This document shows, piece after piece, positions 47,852-58,261 of a stretch of DNA of 64,000 nt (positions are counted from its first letter, which is position 1; each line of letters begins with the position of its first letter). Below the pieces are notes generated by a model. The model was not told the DNA's origin. It was given only the letters and a program-made list of their open reading frames with translations, and made no database searches. Source of the stretch: Rikenellaceae bacterium (GTDB taxonomy: Bacteria; Bacteroidota; Bacteroidia; Bacteroidales; Rikenellaceae); the NCBI GenBank assembly GCA_015060065.1, contig SUZF01000007.1:1-64000 (forward strand). Direction: 5' to 3'. The position numbers were made by a program, and so were the translations under genes.

Positions 47852-49165
47852 ATGAAGAAGTTATTTTTAACAGTGGGATTATTGATGCTCGGAGTGGTAT
47901 CGGGTGTGGCGCAGACACGTCTCACACTCGAACAGGCTCTCGAAATCGCTTTGAGCGAGAGCCCGACCATCAAAATTGCAGATCAGGAGATTGAAATCAA
48001 GCGTTATGCCAAGCAGGGTACCTATTCGTCACTCTACCCGAAGATTGACGCATCGGCAACCTATCAGCGCGTAATCGAGAAGCAGACGATGAGTATGGAC
48101 TTTGGAGGTCAGACCCAGACTATCAAGGTCGGCTCGGACAACTCGTTCAACGGAGGTCTTACAGCAGCGATGCCCGTAATCAATGCGCAGTTGTGGGCAA
48201 GTCTGAAAGTGTCGGCTCTCGATGTGGAGTTGGCAGTCGAGAAGGCTCGCTCGTCGCGTCAGGATATGGTGGAGCAGGTAACCAAGGCGTACTATACGGT
48301 ACTGCTTGCCAAGGAGTCGCTGGCTGTCTATAAGAGAGTCTATGATAATGCGGTTGAGAACAACAAGAATGTTAAGATGCGATACGATGTAGGCTCTGTT
48401 TCGGAGTTCGACTACATTTCGTCGAATGTGTCGGTGCAGAATGCCGAGCCGAATGTTTTTGAGGCGGAGAATAGCGTGATTCTTACGTTGTGGCAACTCA
48501 AAGCCCTGTTGGGTCTGGATTTGCAGATGGATATCGACGTCGAAGGCTCGCTGATGGACTTTAAGTCGGCAATGGATAAGGCTTACAACCTCTCGCAACT
48601 TGACTTGGCGGAGAATACCACTATGAAGCAGTTTGAGTTGCAGGAGCAGATGCTTGACAAGGCTCTGAAAATTACCAAATTGGCAAATGTGCCGACCGTT
48701 TCGATTAACGCGGCATATCTCTATACGGCTCTCGGTAATGACGGCAAGTTCGGCGATAGCAAAGCGTGGAATCCCTACTCGTATGCAGGCGTTCAACTCA
48801 ATATCCCGATCTTTGCGGGTAATGCGAAGCGTGCAGCGACACGTCAGGCTCGCCTGAATCTCTCGAACTTGCAGTTGCAGCGCGAGAATACCGAGCGACA
48901 GTTGAGAGTGGCGATGATTCAGTCGCTCAACTCGATGCAGACCAGCATCAAGCAGTTCAACTCGGCAGATGCCACTGTGGCACAGGCACAGCGTGGTTAC
49001 GAAATCTCGGTTAAGCGTTACGAAGTCGGCAAGGGTACTCTGGTCGAAATCGACAACTCGCAGTTGGCGCTGACGCAGGCGGAGTTGAGCCGCAACTCGT
49101 CAATCTATAACTTCCTCACATCGAAGGTTGCTTTGGATAAGATTATCGGCAATTTGGAGTTTTAA
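47852..49165 (+). CDS. TolC family outer membrane efflux protein
   Basis: 437 aa; signal peptide; RLTLEQALEIALSESPTIKIADQEIEIKRYAKQGTYSSLYPKID; QRGYEISVKRYEVGKGTLVEIDNSQLALTQAEL. Confidence 0.94.
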   Translation: MKKLFLTVGLLMLGVVSGVAQTRLTLEQALEIALSESPTIKIADQEIEIKRYAKQGTYSSLYPKIDASATYQRVIEKQTMSMDFGGQTQTIKVGSDNSFNGGLTAAMPVINAQLWASLKVSALDVELAVEKARSSRQDMVEQVTKAYYTVLLAKESLAVYKRVYDNAVENNKNVKMRYDVGSVSEFDYISSNVSVQNAEPNVFEAENSVILTLWQLKALLGLDLQMDIDVEGSLMDFKSAMDKAYNLSQLDLAENTTMKQFELQEQMLDKALKITKLANVPTVSINAAYLYTALGNDGKFGDSKAWNPYSYAGVQLNIPIFAGNAKRAATRQARLNLSNLQLQRENTERQLRVAMIQSLNSMQTSIKQFNSADATVAQAQRGYEISVKRYEVGKGTLVEIDNSQLALTQAELSRNSSIYNFLTSKVALDKIIGNLEF

Positions 49166-49225
49166 TCACAACCCCAAATCGAATAAACATCGTAAAAATC
49201 AGAAAAAATATAAGACAGTAAGATT

Positions 49226-50248
49226 ATGAAAAGAGTTTTGAAGTCACTACTTATCGTATGTGCAGTAGCAGGTGTTGCCTGCTCCGGAAATGAGAAAAAG
49301 CAGCAGGCGGTAGAGGAGGTTCAGGAGTTGTCGAAAGTTTCGGTTGCTACCGCTACACGTCGCAATGTTACGCAGTCGGTGTCCTTTACCGGTACGGTCG
49401 AGGCGCAGGTTGTGAATAATATCGCATCACAGCAGCCGCTGCGAATTACCAAGATTTTGGTTGATGTGGGCGACCATGTTCAGGCTGGTCAAACCCTCGT
49501 AACTCTCGATAACTCGTCGCTCGTGCAGGCTGCGGCTCAACTCGAAAACTCGAAGAAGGAGTATGAGCGTGCCAAGGAACTCTACGAGTTCGGTGGTGCA
49601 TCGAAGTCAGAGTATGATGGTCGCAAACTTTCGTACGAAGTGGCAAAGTCGGCTTACAACAATTTGGTAGAGAATACTACACTCGTTTCGCCCGTGTCGG
49701 GTGTTGTGTCGGCACGCAACTTTGATGTTGGCGATATGGCATCGGGTCTGCCGGTATTGGTTGTAGAGCAGATTCGCCCCGTGAAGATTATGATTAACGT
49801 CTCGGAGTCGTTGTTCTCGAAGGTTAAGAAGGGTATGAAGGTGTATGTTACGCTTGATGCTTATGGCGACGAGAAGTTTGCAGGTCGCATCGCACGTATC
49901 TATCCCACAATCAACAACGCAACCCGCACGTTCCAAGTAGAGGTGTCGCTACCCAACAACGACGAGCGTGTGCGTCCGGGTATGTTTGCCCGCGTGACTC
50001 TGCCTTACGCTACCGTTAGCCGCGTAATTATCTCGGATAGAGCCGTGAATAAACTTATGGGTTCGGGCGACCGCTATGTGTTTATCTATAACCCTGCGGA
50101 CAGCACTGTGCGTTACAGCAAGGTTGAACTCGGTCAGCACATGGACTATGAATATGAAGTGCTTTCGGGTGTGGAGAATGGCGACCATGTGGTTGTTCGC
50201 GGTCAGTTGGGTGTTACCAGCGGCGAGAAAGTCGAACTTAATAAATAG
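49226..50248 (+). CDS. RND efflux periplasmic adaptor (MFP) lipoprotein
   Basis: 340 aa; VACSG lipobox; FTGTVEAQVVNNIASQQPLRITKILVDVGDHVQAGQTLVTLDNSSLVQAAAQLENSKKEYERAKELY. Confidence 0.94.
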   Translation: MKRVLKSLLIVCAVAGVACSGNEKKQQAVEEVQELSKVSVATATRRNVTQSVSFTGTVEAQVVNNIASQQPLRITKILVDVGDHVQAGQTLVTLDNSSLVQAAAQLENSKKEYERAKELYEFGGASKSEYDGRKLSYEVAKSAYNNLVENTTLVSPVSGVVSARNFDVGDMASGLPVLVVEQIRPVKIMINVSESLFSKVKKGMKVYVTLDAYGDEKFAGRIARIYPTINNATRTFQVEVSLPNNDERVRPGMFARVTLPYATVSRVIISDRAVNKLMGSGDRYVFIYNPADSTVRYSKVELGQHMDYEYEVLSGVENGDHVVVRGQLGVTSGEKVELNK

Positions 50249-50271
50249 TCGTAATTTAACAACGAAGAGAA

Positions 50272-53200
50272 ATGAATATCTATAAAACAGCCGTAAATAA
50301 TCCGATTACGACGATTCTGGTCTTCGTCGCAGTCGCAATACTCGGTATTTTCTCGCTGGTAAAGTTGCCGATTGATATGTTCCCGCATATCGATGCCAAC
50401 ACCATTCTGGTAGTTACGGCATACCCAGGAGCCAGTGCAGAGGATATTGAGGAGAATGTAACCAAGCCGCTCGAAAACAGCCTTAACTCGGTTGAGGATT
50501 TGAAACACCTTACCTCGAAATCGAAGGAGAATATCTCGATGGTAATTTTGCAGTTCGAGTATGGTATCGATCCCGATGTCGCTACGGCAGATGTGCGCGA
50601 CAAACTCGATATGGTTGTGCAGGCCCTTCCCGATGAGGTTAATAAGCCTATCATCATGAAATTCTCGCCCGACGAGATGCCTATTATGATGATGTCGATT
50701 AAGGCGGATGAGAGTTGGAGCGGACTTGCAAAGATTATCGATGAGCAGGTTTCAACCCCGCTGGCCCGTGTTAAGGGTGTGGGAACAGTGTCGGTTGCAG
50801 GTATTCCGGCACGTCAGATTCAAATCTACTGCGACCCCTACAAACTCGAAGCCTATGGTATGACCATCGAGAACATTGCGCAGATTATCGCTGCCGAGAA
50901 CCGCTCGATTCCGGGAGGTACGTTTGACGTTGGCTCGAACACCTACTCGCTGCGTGTCGATCAGGAGTTTACCGGTGCCAAGGAGATGGAGAGTATCGTA
51001 ATTGGCACCAGAGGCGGAGCGAACATCTATCTGCGTGATGTTGCAACCATTACCGATACGCAGGAAGAGCGTACACAGGAGGGTTTCAATAACGGAGAGC
51101 GTGCAGGTATGCTTATCGTTCAGAAGCAGAATGGAGCAAACACGGTCGATATCTCGCGTAAGGTGTTGAAAGAGTTGGAGAAGATTCGTCCGACCCTGCC
51201 GTCGGATGTCCGCATCGAGCCGTTTATCGACAACTCGGATAATATTATGGATACAGCGCAGTCGCTTATCGATACAATCCTCACGACCTTTATTATCGTG
51301 ATGTTTGTGGTGATGTTGATGCTCGGACGTTGGCGTGCAATGTTTATCATCATTCTGACCATCCCGATTTCGATGCTTTCGTCGCTTATCTACCTCTTGA
51401 TGACAGGCTCGACTCTGAACATTATCACCATGTCGTCAATATCGATTTCAATCGGTATGGTGGTCGATAACGCAATCGTTATCCTCGAAAATATTACTCA
51501 ACATATTGACCGAGGCTCGCGCGTTAAGCAGGCAGCAATCTTTGCTACCAAAGAGATGGGTATGTCGGTTATTGCCTCAACCCTCACGACACTGGCGGTA
51601 TTCCTGCCCTTGACGATGATTGAGGGTATGGCGGGTATTCTTTTCGGCCCGATGGGTTGGATGGTTACCATTACGCTTACAGTCTCGATGGCTGCGGCTT
51701 TGACATTCACACCGGTACTCTGCTCGCTTATCATGAAGCAGAATCCCAAAAAGTCGAAGATTCAGAAGTGGGTTGATAAGGGTATGGGCGGACTCGAAAA
51801 CTTCTATGGCGCTGTGCTCAAATGGTGCGTAAATCACCGCAAGACCTTCGTTTTCGGAGCCTTGGCACTCTTCTTCGGAGTCATATTGGGTATTGCTCCC
51901 CAAATCAAGACCGAGTTTGTTCCTGCGAATGATAATGCACGTATTTCGGTGAAAATCAAGTTGCCGATGGGTACTCGTCAGGAGATTACTCGCGATTTGG
52001 CTCTTCGCATCGATAAGGAGTTCCGCGAGAAATATCCCGAAATCAAAACTATCGGTATGACCGAGGGTGTTGCCGACTCGGATAATGCATTTGCATCTAT
52101 TCAGGAGAATGGTACGCACTTTATCTCGATGAATATGCACCTGTTGAAAAAGACGGAGCGTGAGCGTTCTCTGACCGAGATTTGTGACGGTATGCGTAAG
52201 GATTTGGAGAAGTATTCCGAGATTCGTACCTACGAAGTTATCGAGTCGGGACAGAAGGGTGGTGCCGGAGGTCAGTCTTCGGTAGATGTCGAACTCTATG
52301 GCTACTCTCTCGATGAGACCGACCGTGTGGCAGCCGAAATCAAGGAGATGATGCTCGGATTTGAGAGTTGCTCGGAGGTTGTGATTTCGCGCGAGGAATA
52401 TACTCCGGAGTTCCAAGTGGTATTTGACCGCGAGAAATTGGCAATGAATGGATTGAATGTGGCGACCGCAGGAACCTATCTGCGTAACCGTGTGAATGGA
52501 GCCGTGGCATCCTACTATCGAGAGGATGGTGAAGAGTACGACATCCTTGTCCGCTATGCCAAGGAGTTCCGTGAGTCGAAGGAGGCGTTGGAGAATGTTA
52601 CGATTTACAGCCCGACCACCGGAGGCGCTATCAAGGTGCGCGACCTCGGCACTGTAATCGAGACTGTTTCTCCTCCGTCAATTGAGCGTAAGGACCGTTC
52701 GCGTTATGTTAAGATTTCGGGCTCGGTTGCTCATGGATATGCTGTCTCGGATCTTGTTGCAGCGACGACTGCCGGATTGAACAAGATGGATCTGCCCGCC
52801 GGTATTACGTGGGACTTTGGTGGCTCGTATGAGGATCAGCAGGATACCTTCCGCGATATGTTTATGTTGTTGGCGTTGATGGTTATTCTGGTCTTTGTGA
52901 TTATGGCATCGCAGTTCGAGTCATTGAGTTACCCCTTTATCATCATGTTCTCGCTGCCTTTCGCTGTGGTGGGTGTATTGCTCGGCTTGTGGATTTCGGG
53001 CACTCCGCTCAGCATTATGGGTCTGCTTGGTGTGTTGATGCTGGTAGGTATCGTTGTGAACAATGGTATTATCCTGGTCGATTATACCCGCTTGTTGCAG
53101 GGCCGTGGTATGCCGGTGCTTGATGCAGCCGTGGCTGCCGGTCGTTCGCGTATGCGTCCTATTCTGATGACCACGCTTACCACTGTGCTCGGTATGGTGC

Positions 53201-53379
53201 CGATGGCAGTGGGTACGGGCGTCGGCTCCGAGATGTGGAACTCGCTCGGTATGACGGTGGCTTGGGGACTTTCGTTCTCGACATTGGTAACACTATTACT
53301 TATCCCTGTACTCTATTGTATCCTTGCGCTCCGCGAAGAGCGTAAGGCTGCAAAGAGACTTGCTAAACTTAATGCATAA
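50272..53379 (+). CDS. RND efflux transporter permease (AcrB/HAE1-like)
   Basis: 1035 aa; AVNNPITTILVFVAVAILGIFSLVKLPIDMFPHIDANTILVVTAYPGASAEDIEENVTKPLE; GMVVDNAIVILENITQH; GIVVNNGIILVDYTR. Confidence 0.96.
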   Translation: MNIYKTAVNNPITTILVFVAVAILGIFSLVKLPIDMFPHIDANTILVVTAYPGASAEDIEENVTKPLENSLNSVEDLKHLTSKSKENISMVILQFEYGIDPDVATADVRDKLDMVVQALPDEVNKPIIMKFSPDEMPIMMMSIKADESWSGLAKIIDEQVSTPLARVKGVGTVSVAGIPARQIQIYCDPYKLEAYGMTIENIAQIIAAENRSIPGGTFDVGSNTYSLRVDQEFTGAKEMESIVIGTRGGANIYLRDVATITDTQEERTQEGFNNGERAGMLIVQKQNGANTVDISRKVLKELEKIRPTLPSDVRIEPFIDNSDNIMDTAQSLIDTILTTFIIVMFVVMLMLGRWRAMFIIILTIPISMLSSLIYLLMTGSTLNIITMSSISISIGMVVDNAIVILENITQHIDRGSRVKQAAIFATKEMGMSVIASTLTTLAVFLPLTMIEGMAGILFGPMGWMVTITLTVSMAAALTFTPVLCSLIMKQNPKKSKIQKWVDKGMGGLENFYGAVLKWCVNHRKTFVFGALALFFGVILGIAPQIKTEFVPANDNARISVKIKLPMGTRQEITRDLALRIDKEFREKYPEIKTIGMTEGVADSDNAFASIQENGTHFISMNMHLLKKTERERSLTEICDGMRKDLEKYSEIRTYEVIESGQKGGAGGQSSVDVELYGYSLDETDRVAAEIKEMMLGFESCSEVVISREEYTPEFQVVFDREKLAMNGLNVATAGTYLRNRVNGAVASYYREDGEEYDILVRYAKEFRESKEALENVTIYSPTTGGAIKVRDLGTVIETVSPPSIERKDRSRYVKISGSVAHGYAVSDLVAATTAGLNKMDLPAGITWDFGGSYEDQQDTFRDMFMLLALMVILVFVIMASQFESLSYPFIIMFSLPFAVVGVLLGLWISGTPLSIMGLLGVLMLVGIVVNNGIILVDYTRLLQGRGMPVLDAAVAAGRSRMRPILMTTLTTVLGMVPMAVGTGVGSEMWNSLGMTVAWGLSFSTLVTLLLIPVLYCILALREERKAAKRLAKLNA

Positions 53380-53384
53380 CGATT

Positions 53385-53678
53385 ATGAAAGCGATATTTA
53401 TAGCCTGCAATCAGGCACTTTATAATGAGGTACAACAAGAGATGGCGGCATTGGGCGTTCGGGGATATACCTCGTGGGAGGAGGTTACAGGCTGTGGAAT
53501 GACAACCGGGGAGCCTCACCTGGGCGATGCCGTATGGCCCACTCTTAACTCGGCTATAATCTCTATCACGGAGGATGATAAGGCAGAGGCTCTGCTCGCT
53601 GCCCTTCGCAAACTCGACGAGGAGAACTCTAAACTCGGTCTTCGAGCCTTCTGGTGGAGCGTAGGAGGTACAATTTAG
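53385..53678 (+). CDS. PG0541-type transporter-associated protein (PII-like)
   Basis: 97 aa; MKAIFIACNQALYNEVQQEMAALGVRGYTSWEEVTGCGMTTGEPHLGDAVWPTLNSAIISI; directly after RND permease. Confidence 0.82.
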   Translation: MKAIFIACNQALYNEVQQEMAALGVRGYTSWEEVTGCGMTTGEPHLGDAVWPTLNSAIISITEDDKAEALLAALRKLDEENSKLGLRAFWWSVGGTI

Positions 53679-53772
53679 GGCGTTTTCCGGCCGCGAGGTG
53701 TGTAGGGTTGGTTGAGTTGCTTTTTGTGTAATTTAACCCCTTAAAACGCCTCTGGCGAAATGGAGTTTTGAT

Positions 53773-53817
53773 AGTTGGGGCTGTCTGACTTTACGGTCGG
53801 ACAGCCCCAACTGTTTT
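53773..53817 (+). terminator. Rho-independent terminator of efflux operon
   Basis: AGTTGGGGCTGTCTGAC-TTTACG-GTCGGACAGCCCCAACT followed by GTTTTTGG. Confidence 0.88.
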
Positions 53818-53829
53818 TGGCGAATTTTC

Positions 53830-54267
53830 TTAATGTAGTTTTAGTCGAAAAACTGTGGTTGGAACCTCCTCGAATCCAACCTTGCAATAGAGGGCGCGAG
53901 CCTCCTTGCGGGAGGGTCTTGATGTTAGATTTACATTGTCTGCTCCGCGCTCTTTTGCAATCTCCAAAGCGCGTTCGACAAGGGCGCGACCGATGCCCCG
54001 ACCGCGATATGCGGAGTCGGTAATAACATCCTCAATCCAAGCCTTGCAATATGTTGGTATATCGAAGAATACGAGAGTTAGAACACCTGCTATCGTGCCG
54101 TCTTCATCGGTGGCGGCAAGCAGGTGTGTTGTGTGCGATTCGACGATGCGTTGCAATCGCTCGGCTGTTGGAATCGGGGCGTCTTCCGAGAGTTGTGGAG
54201 TGAGCCTTTCAAAAGCCTTGATTAGGCTTTCGTCGCAATGTTCTATTTCGGCAATTTTTATGTTCAT
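53830..54267 (-). CDS. GNAT family N-acetyltransferase
   Basis: MNIKIAEIEHCDESLIKAFERLTPQLS; AWIEDVITDSAYRGRGIGRALVERALEIAKERGADNVNLTSRPSRKEARALYCKVGFEEV. Confidence 0.9.
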   Translation of the reverse strand: MNIKIAEIEHCDESLIKAFERLTPQLSEDAPIPTAERLQRIVESHTTHLLAATDEDGTIAGVLTLVFFDIPTYCKAWIEDVITDSAYRGRGIGRALVERALEIAKERGADNVNLTSRPSRKEARALYCKVGFEEVPTTVFRLKLH

Positions 54268-54314
54268 AAATTTTACGGTTTCTTGTTTGTTTGGGTTGTT
54301 TTTGCAAAGATAGG

Positions 54315-54352
54315 AAAAAAGAGGGGATTCCGAAAATTTCGGAATCCCCTCT
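54315..54352 (-). terminator. Terminator downstream of the nuclease gene (near-perfect palindrome)
   Basis: AGAGGGGATTCCGAAA-A-TTTCGGAATCCCCTCT with T-tract on the minus strand. Confidence 0.8.
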
Positions 54353-54370
54353 CTCTGACATGCTATTTGG

Positions 54371-56188
54371 TTAGAATCCCCACTCCGCGGGGTTGTATGA
54401 CTGCTTGACAGCATCGGGGACTTCGGGGAAGAAGTCAAACTCGTTGCCCGTAAGTGCTTCGATTTCAGCCACCGAGCGCAGGTGTTCCCTGCTCAATGTG
54501 GGGTTTGTCGAGCCGGTCTGCTCGTCGGTGTCGGAGTTCGAGAACCAGAAGCCTACCGCCTTCAACTCGCTTGCCGAACACTCCTGTATGGCTTTGCCCG
54601 TGGAGCCGCTCTTGGTGCGAAGTACAATCTTGTAGAAGTGTGTAGGTACGATGCAGGTCTTGCAGATGGTTGGCAGATAGTACATATTACCGTCGATTGC
54701 TGTGGTCTGCTCGTTGGCAAAGTGCGCACCCGAAACCACGTAGAGCGTGTCGGCACAAATGTAGTTGTCCTGTATCTTCTTCTCGGCTGCTCCCCACAAA
54801 ATCTGGAAGGCGCAGTCAGCATCCTCGTTTATGAGAGATTTGGCGCGCTGCGCAGCGATATTGCTCGAATAGAAGGTCTGCTTGTTTATCTCGGCAGGGT
54901 TGCTTGCATTACCACAGCCTCGATAACTTGATGCCAACATGTGACCACGACCCCACTGATAGTGGTCGGTGTATGTCTCATCGAAGTAGGTGCGCAACGA
55001 GCAGGTGCGGCCATCAACGGGGTAGATGATTGCCGATTCGTCGTTGGTAAGGTATGGGTCGCAAGCCCACGGGTCGCTGCTGGGACGTGTTTTGCCTCCC
55101 TCCTCATATATTGCATGGTGCGGGTGTGCTATCCACATGGGCGAATGGCGACGAACATCATAGCAGTAGGAGTAGTTGCGTACTCGTTGGTTGCTTCTGA
55201 CGGTGTTGCTCCAATGGGTGTGGTAGCGGTACTCTGTCTTGGTGGTTTTAGCGTCGGGAAGTTCTGCCCACTTGTAGTTCGCTTTGGTGCCGATTTCGAT
55301 GCTCTGACCGCCTGCGGAGGTTTCGAGTCGCAGGTCGTCGATGTTGTAACCATAACTTACATTTGCGTCGGTTGGCTCGATGCGGAAACTTAACTTTGTA
55401 ACATTGCCAACAAGCGAGAATGACGCCTTCGCCAATGTCCACTCATTATATGCCGACGAGGAGGTGTAATCCAACTCTATCCACGACGAATCATCTCCCT
55501 TGACGTAGAGATTGCACTGCGAGGACATAAATGCTGCACCAAACGAGAACGTGAAGTCCTTCTCGCCATTTGTAGCGATGTTGCAAACCTCCAAATATCG
55601 GGTTTCGCCCGATGGTGCAGAGACTCGGATATAACCCTTGCCGGATGCTCCGGTGTATTTGCTTGCAGAGCCGTAGTTGTCGTTGCGCACGTAGGCAGAT
55701 CTGGTGTTGTAGGAGATGTTGCCTGCACCCTCGCCCGTGAAGTTCTGCCACGAGGTGTTCGAGTCCGCCCATCCGGTGTAGGAGGTGTTGCCGTCGAGGT
55801 TGTCGTAGTAGAGCGTTACAGCAGGTGTTGGAGTCGGGTCGTCGCCACTCTGGGGCGGGAGAACCTTGACTGTTGCTGATAGGGCAGTGTTGCCGGGGGT
55901 GCGTACCAGTAAGGTCTGCGGGGTGGTGGCAGTCATGGAGAGAATATATACGGTGGATATACCCTTCTCGCCATTCAACTGCGAGAGAGTGACGCTGCCG
56001 GAGGTGGTAATTGCCCACTTGCCGTCGGTCTCTATCTTAATCGCCTTTTTGACGTTGGCATCGAAGGTCAGTTCGCTCGGTGTTACTTTGAGGTAGGTTG
56101 CTGCCTCTTCTTCGCCTTCGGGAAGGGGTCCGCATGCCACGTAGAGAAGTGGCAACAAAACAGCGCAGAAATAGAAAAACTTTCTCAT
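54371..56188 (-). CDS. BACON-like lipoprotein with C-terminal DNA/RNA non-specific endonuclease (NUC) domain
   Basis: ~605 aa; lipobox VAC; BACON-like TYLKVTPSELTFDANVKKAIKIETDGKWAITTSG; NUC-like DHYQWGRGHMLASSYRG...NKQTFYSSNIAAQ. Confidence 0.82.
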   Translation of the reverse strand: MRKFFYFCAVLLPLLYVACGPLPEGEEEAATYLKVTPSELTFDANVKKAIKIETDGKWAITTSGSVTLSQLNGEKGISTVYILSMTATTPQTLLVRTPGNTALSATVKVLPPQSGDDPTPTPAVTLYYDNLDGNTSYTGWADSNTSWQNFTGEGAGNISYNTRSAYVRNDNYGSASKYTGASGKGYIRVSAPSGETRYLEVCNIATNGEKDFTFSFGAAFMSSQCNLYVKGDDSSWIELDYTSSSAYNEWTLAKASFSLVGNVTKLSFRIEPTDANVSYGYNIDDLRLETSAGGQSIEIGTKANYKWAELPDAKTTKTEYRYHTHWSNTVRSNQRVRNYSYCYDVRRHSPMWIAHPHHAIYEEGGKTRPSSDPWACDPYLTNDESAIIYPVDGRTCSLRTYFDETYTDHYQWGRGHMLASSYRGCGNASNPAEINKQTFYSSNIAAQRAKSLINEDADCAFQILWGAAEKKIQDNYICADTLYVVSGAHFANEQTTAIDGNMYYLPTICKTCIVPTHFYKIVLRTKSGSTGKAIQECSASELKAVGFWFSNSDTDEQTGSTNPTLSREHLRSVAEIEALTGNEFDFFPEVPDAVKQSYNPAEWGF

Positions 56189-56298
56189 AATACGATTTTT
56201 TCGAAAATTGATAATCACAAAGTTACAAGTTTGTGTCGAATATGCAAAATTTCCGTGCTGAAAAGTAAAATCGCTACAAAATGTTGTAATATTCCGCG

Positions 56299-56337
56299 AA
56301 ACATCCCGCCCCTTTTGTGTTGCGGAGCGGGATGTTT
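56299..56337 (-). terminator. Hairpin downstream of hypothetical gene, possible terminator
   Basis: AAACATCCCGC ... GCGGGATGTTT; no clear T-tract. Confidence 0.5.
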
Positions 56338-56341
56338 ATTC

Positions 56342-56917
56342 CTACAAATCCTTAAAGAACACCGAATAGCGGAAATAGTGGTCGGAGATACACTGATATT
56401 CGGGTGGTATGGTAAATTGCAAATCATCCAAGACATTCAGAAATCCGCATAATACCTCTGGTGGTATTTGACGGTAAATCGAAGGCTCCGCCCAAATTTT
56501 TACTTCTGTATTCAACACCTCTCCTGTCGAATCTGTGTGGAAAGCAATTCCAATTTGTCCCTTGCCATCAAAAGCAGATTTTAGCAGGTCGTGATATCCC
56601 GCAAAGCACGATTTTACACTGTTGTATATTGCGGTTTGAGAAGGCTTGGTGTATCTGGTCTTATCTACAATCCAGTCTCCATATTGATTACGCTTAATTG
56701 TTGGGTCAGAGCAAGTTGAGGGTTCATGCTGGTTATAAACAGGCGTTGCTTGTGAATAGCACATATTTATATTGTAGATGTCCAAAACAAATATCTGACC
56801 GACGCTTGTAGTTATTACGGAGCCTTTCGTATATTGATACAACTCTTGGGCGTTGGCATATACGGTGCTGAAAACCAACACAACTAACGGCAAGAAGGGT
56901 TTTAATCCCATAAGCAT
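56342..56917 (-). CDS. Hypothetical secreted protein
   Basis: 191 aa with signal peptide (PLVVLVFSTVYANAQE); no family recognised. Confidence 0.6.
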   Translation of the reverse strand: MLMGLKPFLPLVVLVFSTVYANAQELYQYTKGSVITTSVGQIFVLDIYNINMCYSQATPVYNQHEPSTCSDPTIKRNQYGDWIVDKTRYTKPSQTAIYNSVKSCFAGYHDLLKSAFDGKGQIGIAFHTDSTGEVLNTEVKIWAEPSIYRQIPPEVLCGFLNVLDDLQFTIPPEYQCISDHYFRYSVFFKDL

Positions 56918-57240
56918 AAATGTTTAAGTGGTTAAAAACTCTGGTTGTCGATTCTTCTTAAAATAACTCTCTCGCAATATAGTCACAATAATCGAATTGT
57001 GCAAATTCTGCCTTGTTTGCACTTTTTTTTGAATGATGTGTGCCAAATGGCGCATTTTGTGTTTTTAAGGGTAAATTTTATGTGAAATATATGTTGATAA
57101 TCAGTGTGTTGCGATAAATGCAATAAGTGTAATTTATTATTTTGAAAATAAAATAAGAAAAAAGAATGAACAAAACCCCAAAATGGGCGTAAATCGTTGG
57201 GAAATCAAGCAAAAACGGCAAAAAAAAGTGCATATATATA

Positions 57241-57269
57241 TTGTGGAATCGAAAAAATGTGTACCTTTG
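57241..57269 (+). promoter_or_regulatory. Promoter of the str ribosomal operon
   Basis: TTG (57241-57243), 18-nt spacer, TACCTTTG (57262-57269). Confidence 0.65.
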
Positions 57270-57351
57270 CAGTCCGATTGGAAGATTAAAAACGAAATTT
57301 TGGGGTCGAAACCCCGTGAGTATTAACAATTAAAGGATAAAAAACGTTAAA

Positions 57352-57735
57352 ATGCCAACTATTCAACAGTTAGTAAGAAACGGTCGAGCAAAGATGGAGG
57401 ACAAGAGTAAGTCCCCCGCGCTCGCAGCGTGTCCTCAACGTCGTGGCGTTTGTACCCGTGTGTACACAACGACCCCGAAGAAGCCTAACTCGGCTATGCG
57501 TAAGGTGGCACGTGTAAGATTGACCAATGGCAAGGAGGTCAACGCCTACATCCCCGGAGAAGGCCACAACTTGCAGGAACACTCGATTGTATTGGTACGT
57601 GGCGGTCGTGTTAAGGACCTTCCCGGTGTTCGTTACCACCTTGTTCGTGGTGCGCTCGACTCGGCAGGTGTGGATGGTCGTCGTCAGCGTCGCTCGAAGT
57701 ACGGTGCTAAACGTCCCAAGGCAGGTAAGAAGTAA
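57352..57735 (+). CDS. rpsL: 30S ribosomal protein S12
   Basis: 127 aa; [78 protein letters not shown]. Confidence 0.99.
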   Translation: MPTIQQLVRNGRAKMEDKSKSPALAACPQRRGVCTRVYTTTPKKPNSAMRKVARVRLTNGKEVNAYIPGEGHNLQEHSIVLVRGGRVKDLPGVRYHLVRGALDSAGVDGRRQRRSKYGAKRPKAGKK

Positions 57736-57769
57736 TCAACAAACAAACAGTTAAACAAGGAAAAGTAAA

Positions 57770-58246
57770 ATGAGAAAAGCAAAGCCAAAGAAGCGAATTC
57801 TACTTCCGGATCCGAAGTTCAATGACGTGGAAGTGACACGTTTTGTGAACAATCTTATGCTGGATGGTAAGAAGAGTATTGCCTACGCAATTTTCTATGA
57901 CTCGTTGGAGTTGGTAGGCAAGAAGATGAAGGATGCTGATAAATCTCCGCTGGAAATCTGGAAACAGGCCCTTGAGAATATCACACCCCAAGTCGAAGTT
58001 AAGTCGAAGCGTATCGGTGGTGCGACCTTCCAGGTTCCTATGGAGGTTAGACCGGAGCGCAAAGTTTCGATTTCGATGAAAAACCTTATCCTTTACTCAC
58101 GTAAGCGCTCGGGTAAGTCAATGGCAGAAAAGCTCTCAGGAGAGATAGTTGATGCCTACAACCAGATGGGTGCTGCCTTCAAGCGTAAGGAGGAGATGCA
58201 CCGTATGGCAGAGGCCAACAAAGCATTTGCACACTTCAGATTCTAA
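57770..58246 (+). CDS. rpsG: 30S ribosomal protein S7
   Basis: 158 aa; [47 protein letters not shown]. Confidence 0.99.
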   Translation: MRKAKPKKRILLPDPKFNDVEVTRFVNNLMLDGKKSIAYAIFYDSLELVGKKMKDADKSPLEIWKQALENITPQVEVKSKRIGGATFQVPMEVRPERKVSISMKNLILYSRKRSGKSMAEKLSGEIVDAYNQMGAAFKRKEEMHRMAEANKAFAHFRF

Positions 58247-58261
58247 AAACAGGTACGTCAA

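Noticed and set aside
53385-53678. Small ORF after the RND permease as a novel efflux accessory
   Set aside because: Matches the known PG0541-type transporter-associated small protein pattern; expected in this context
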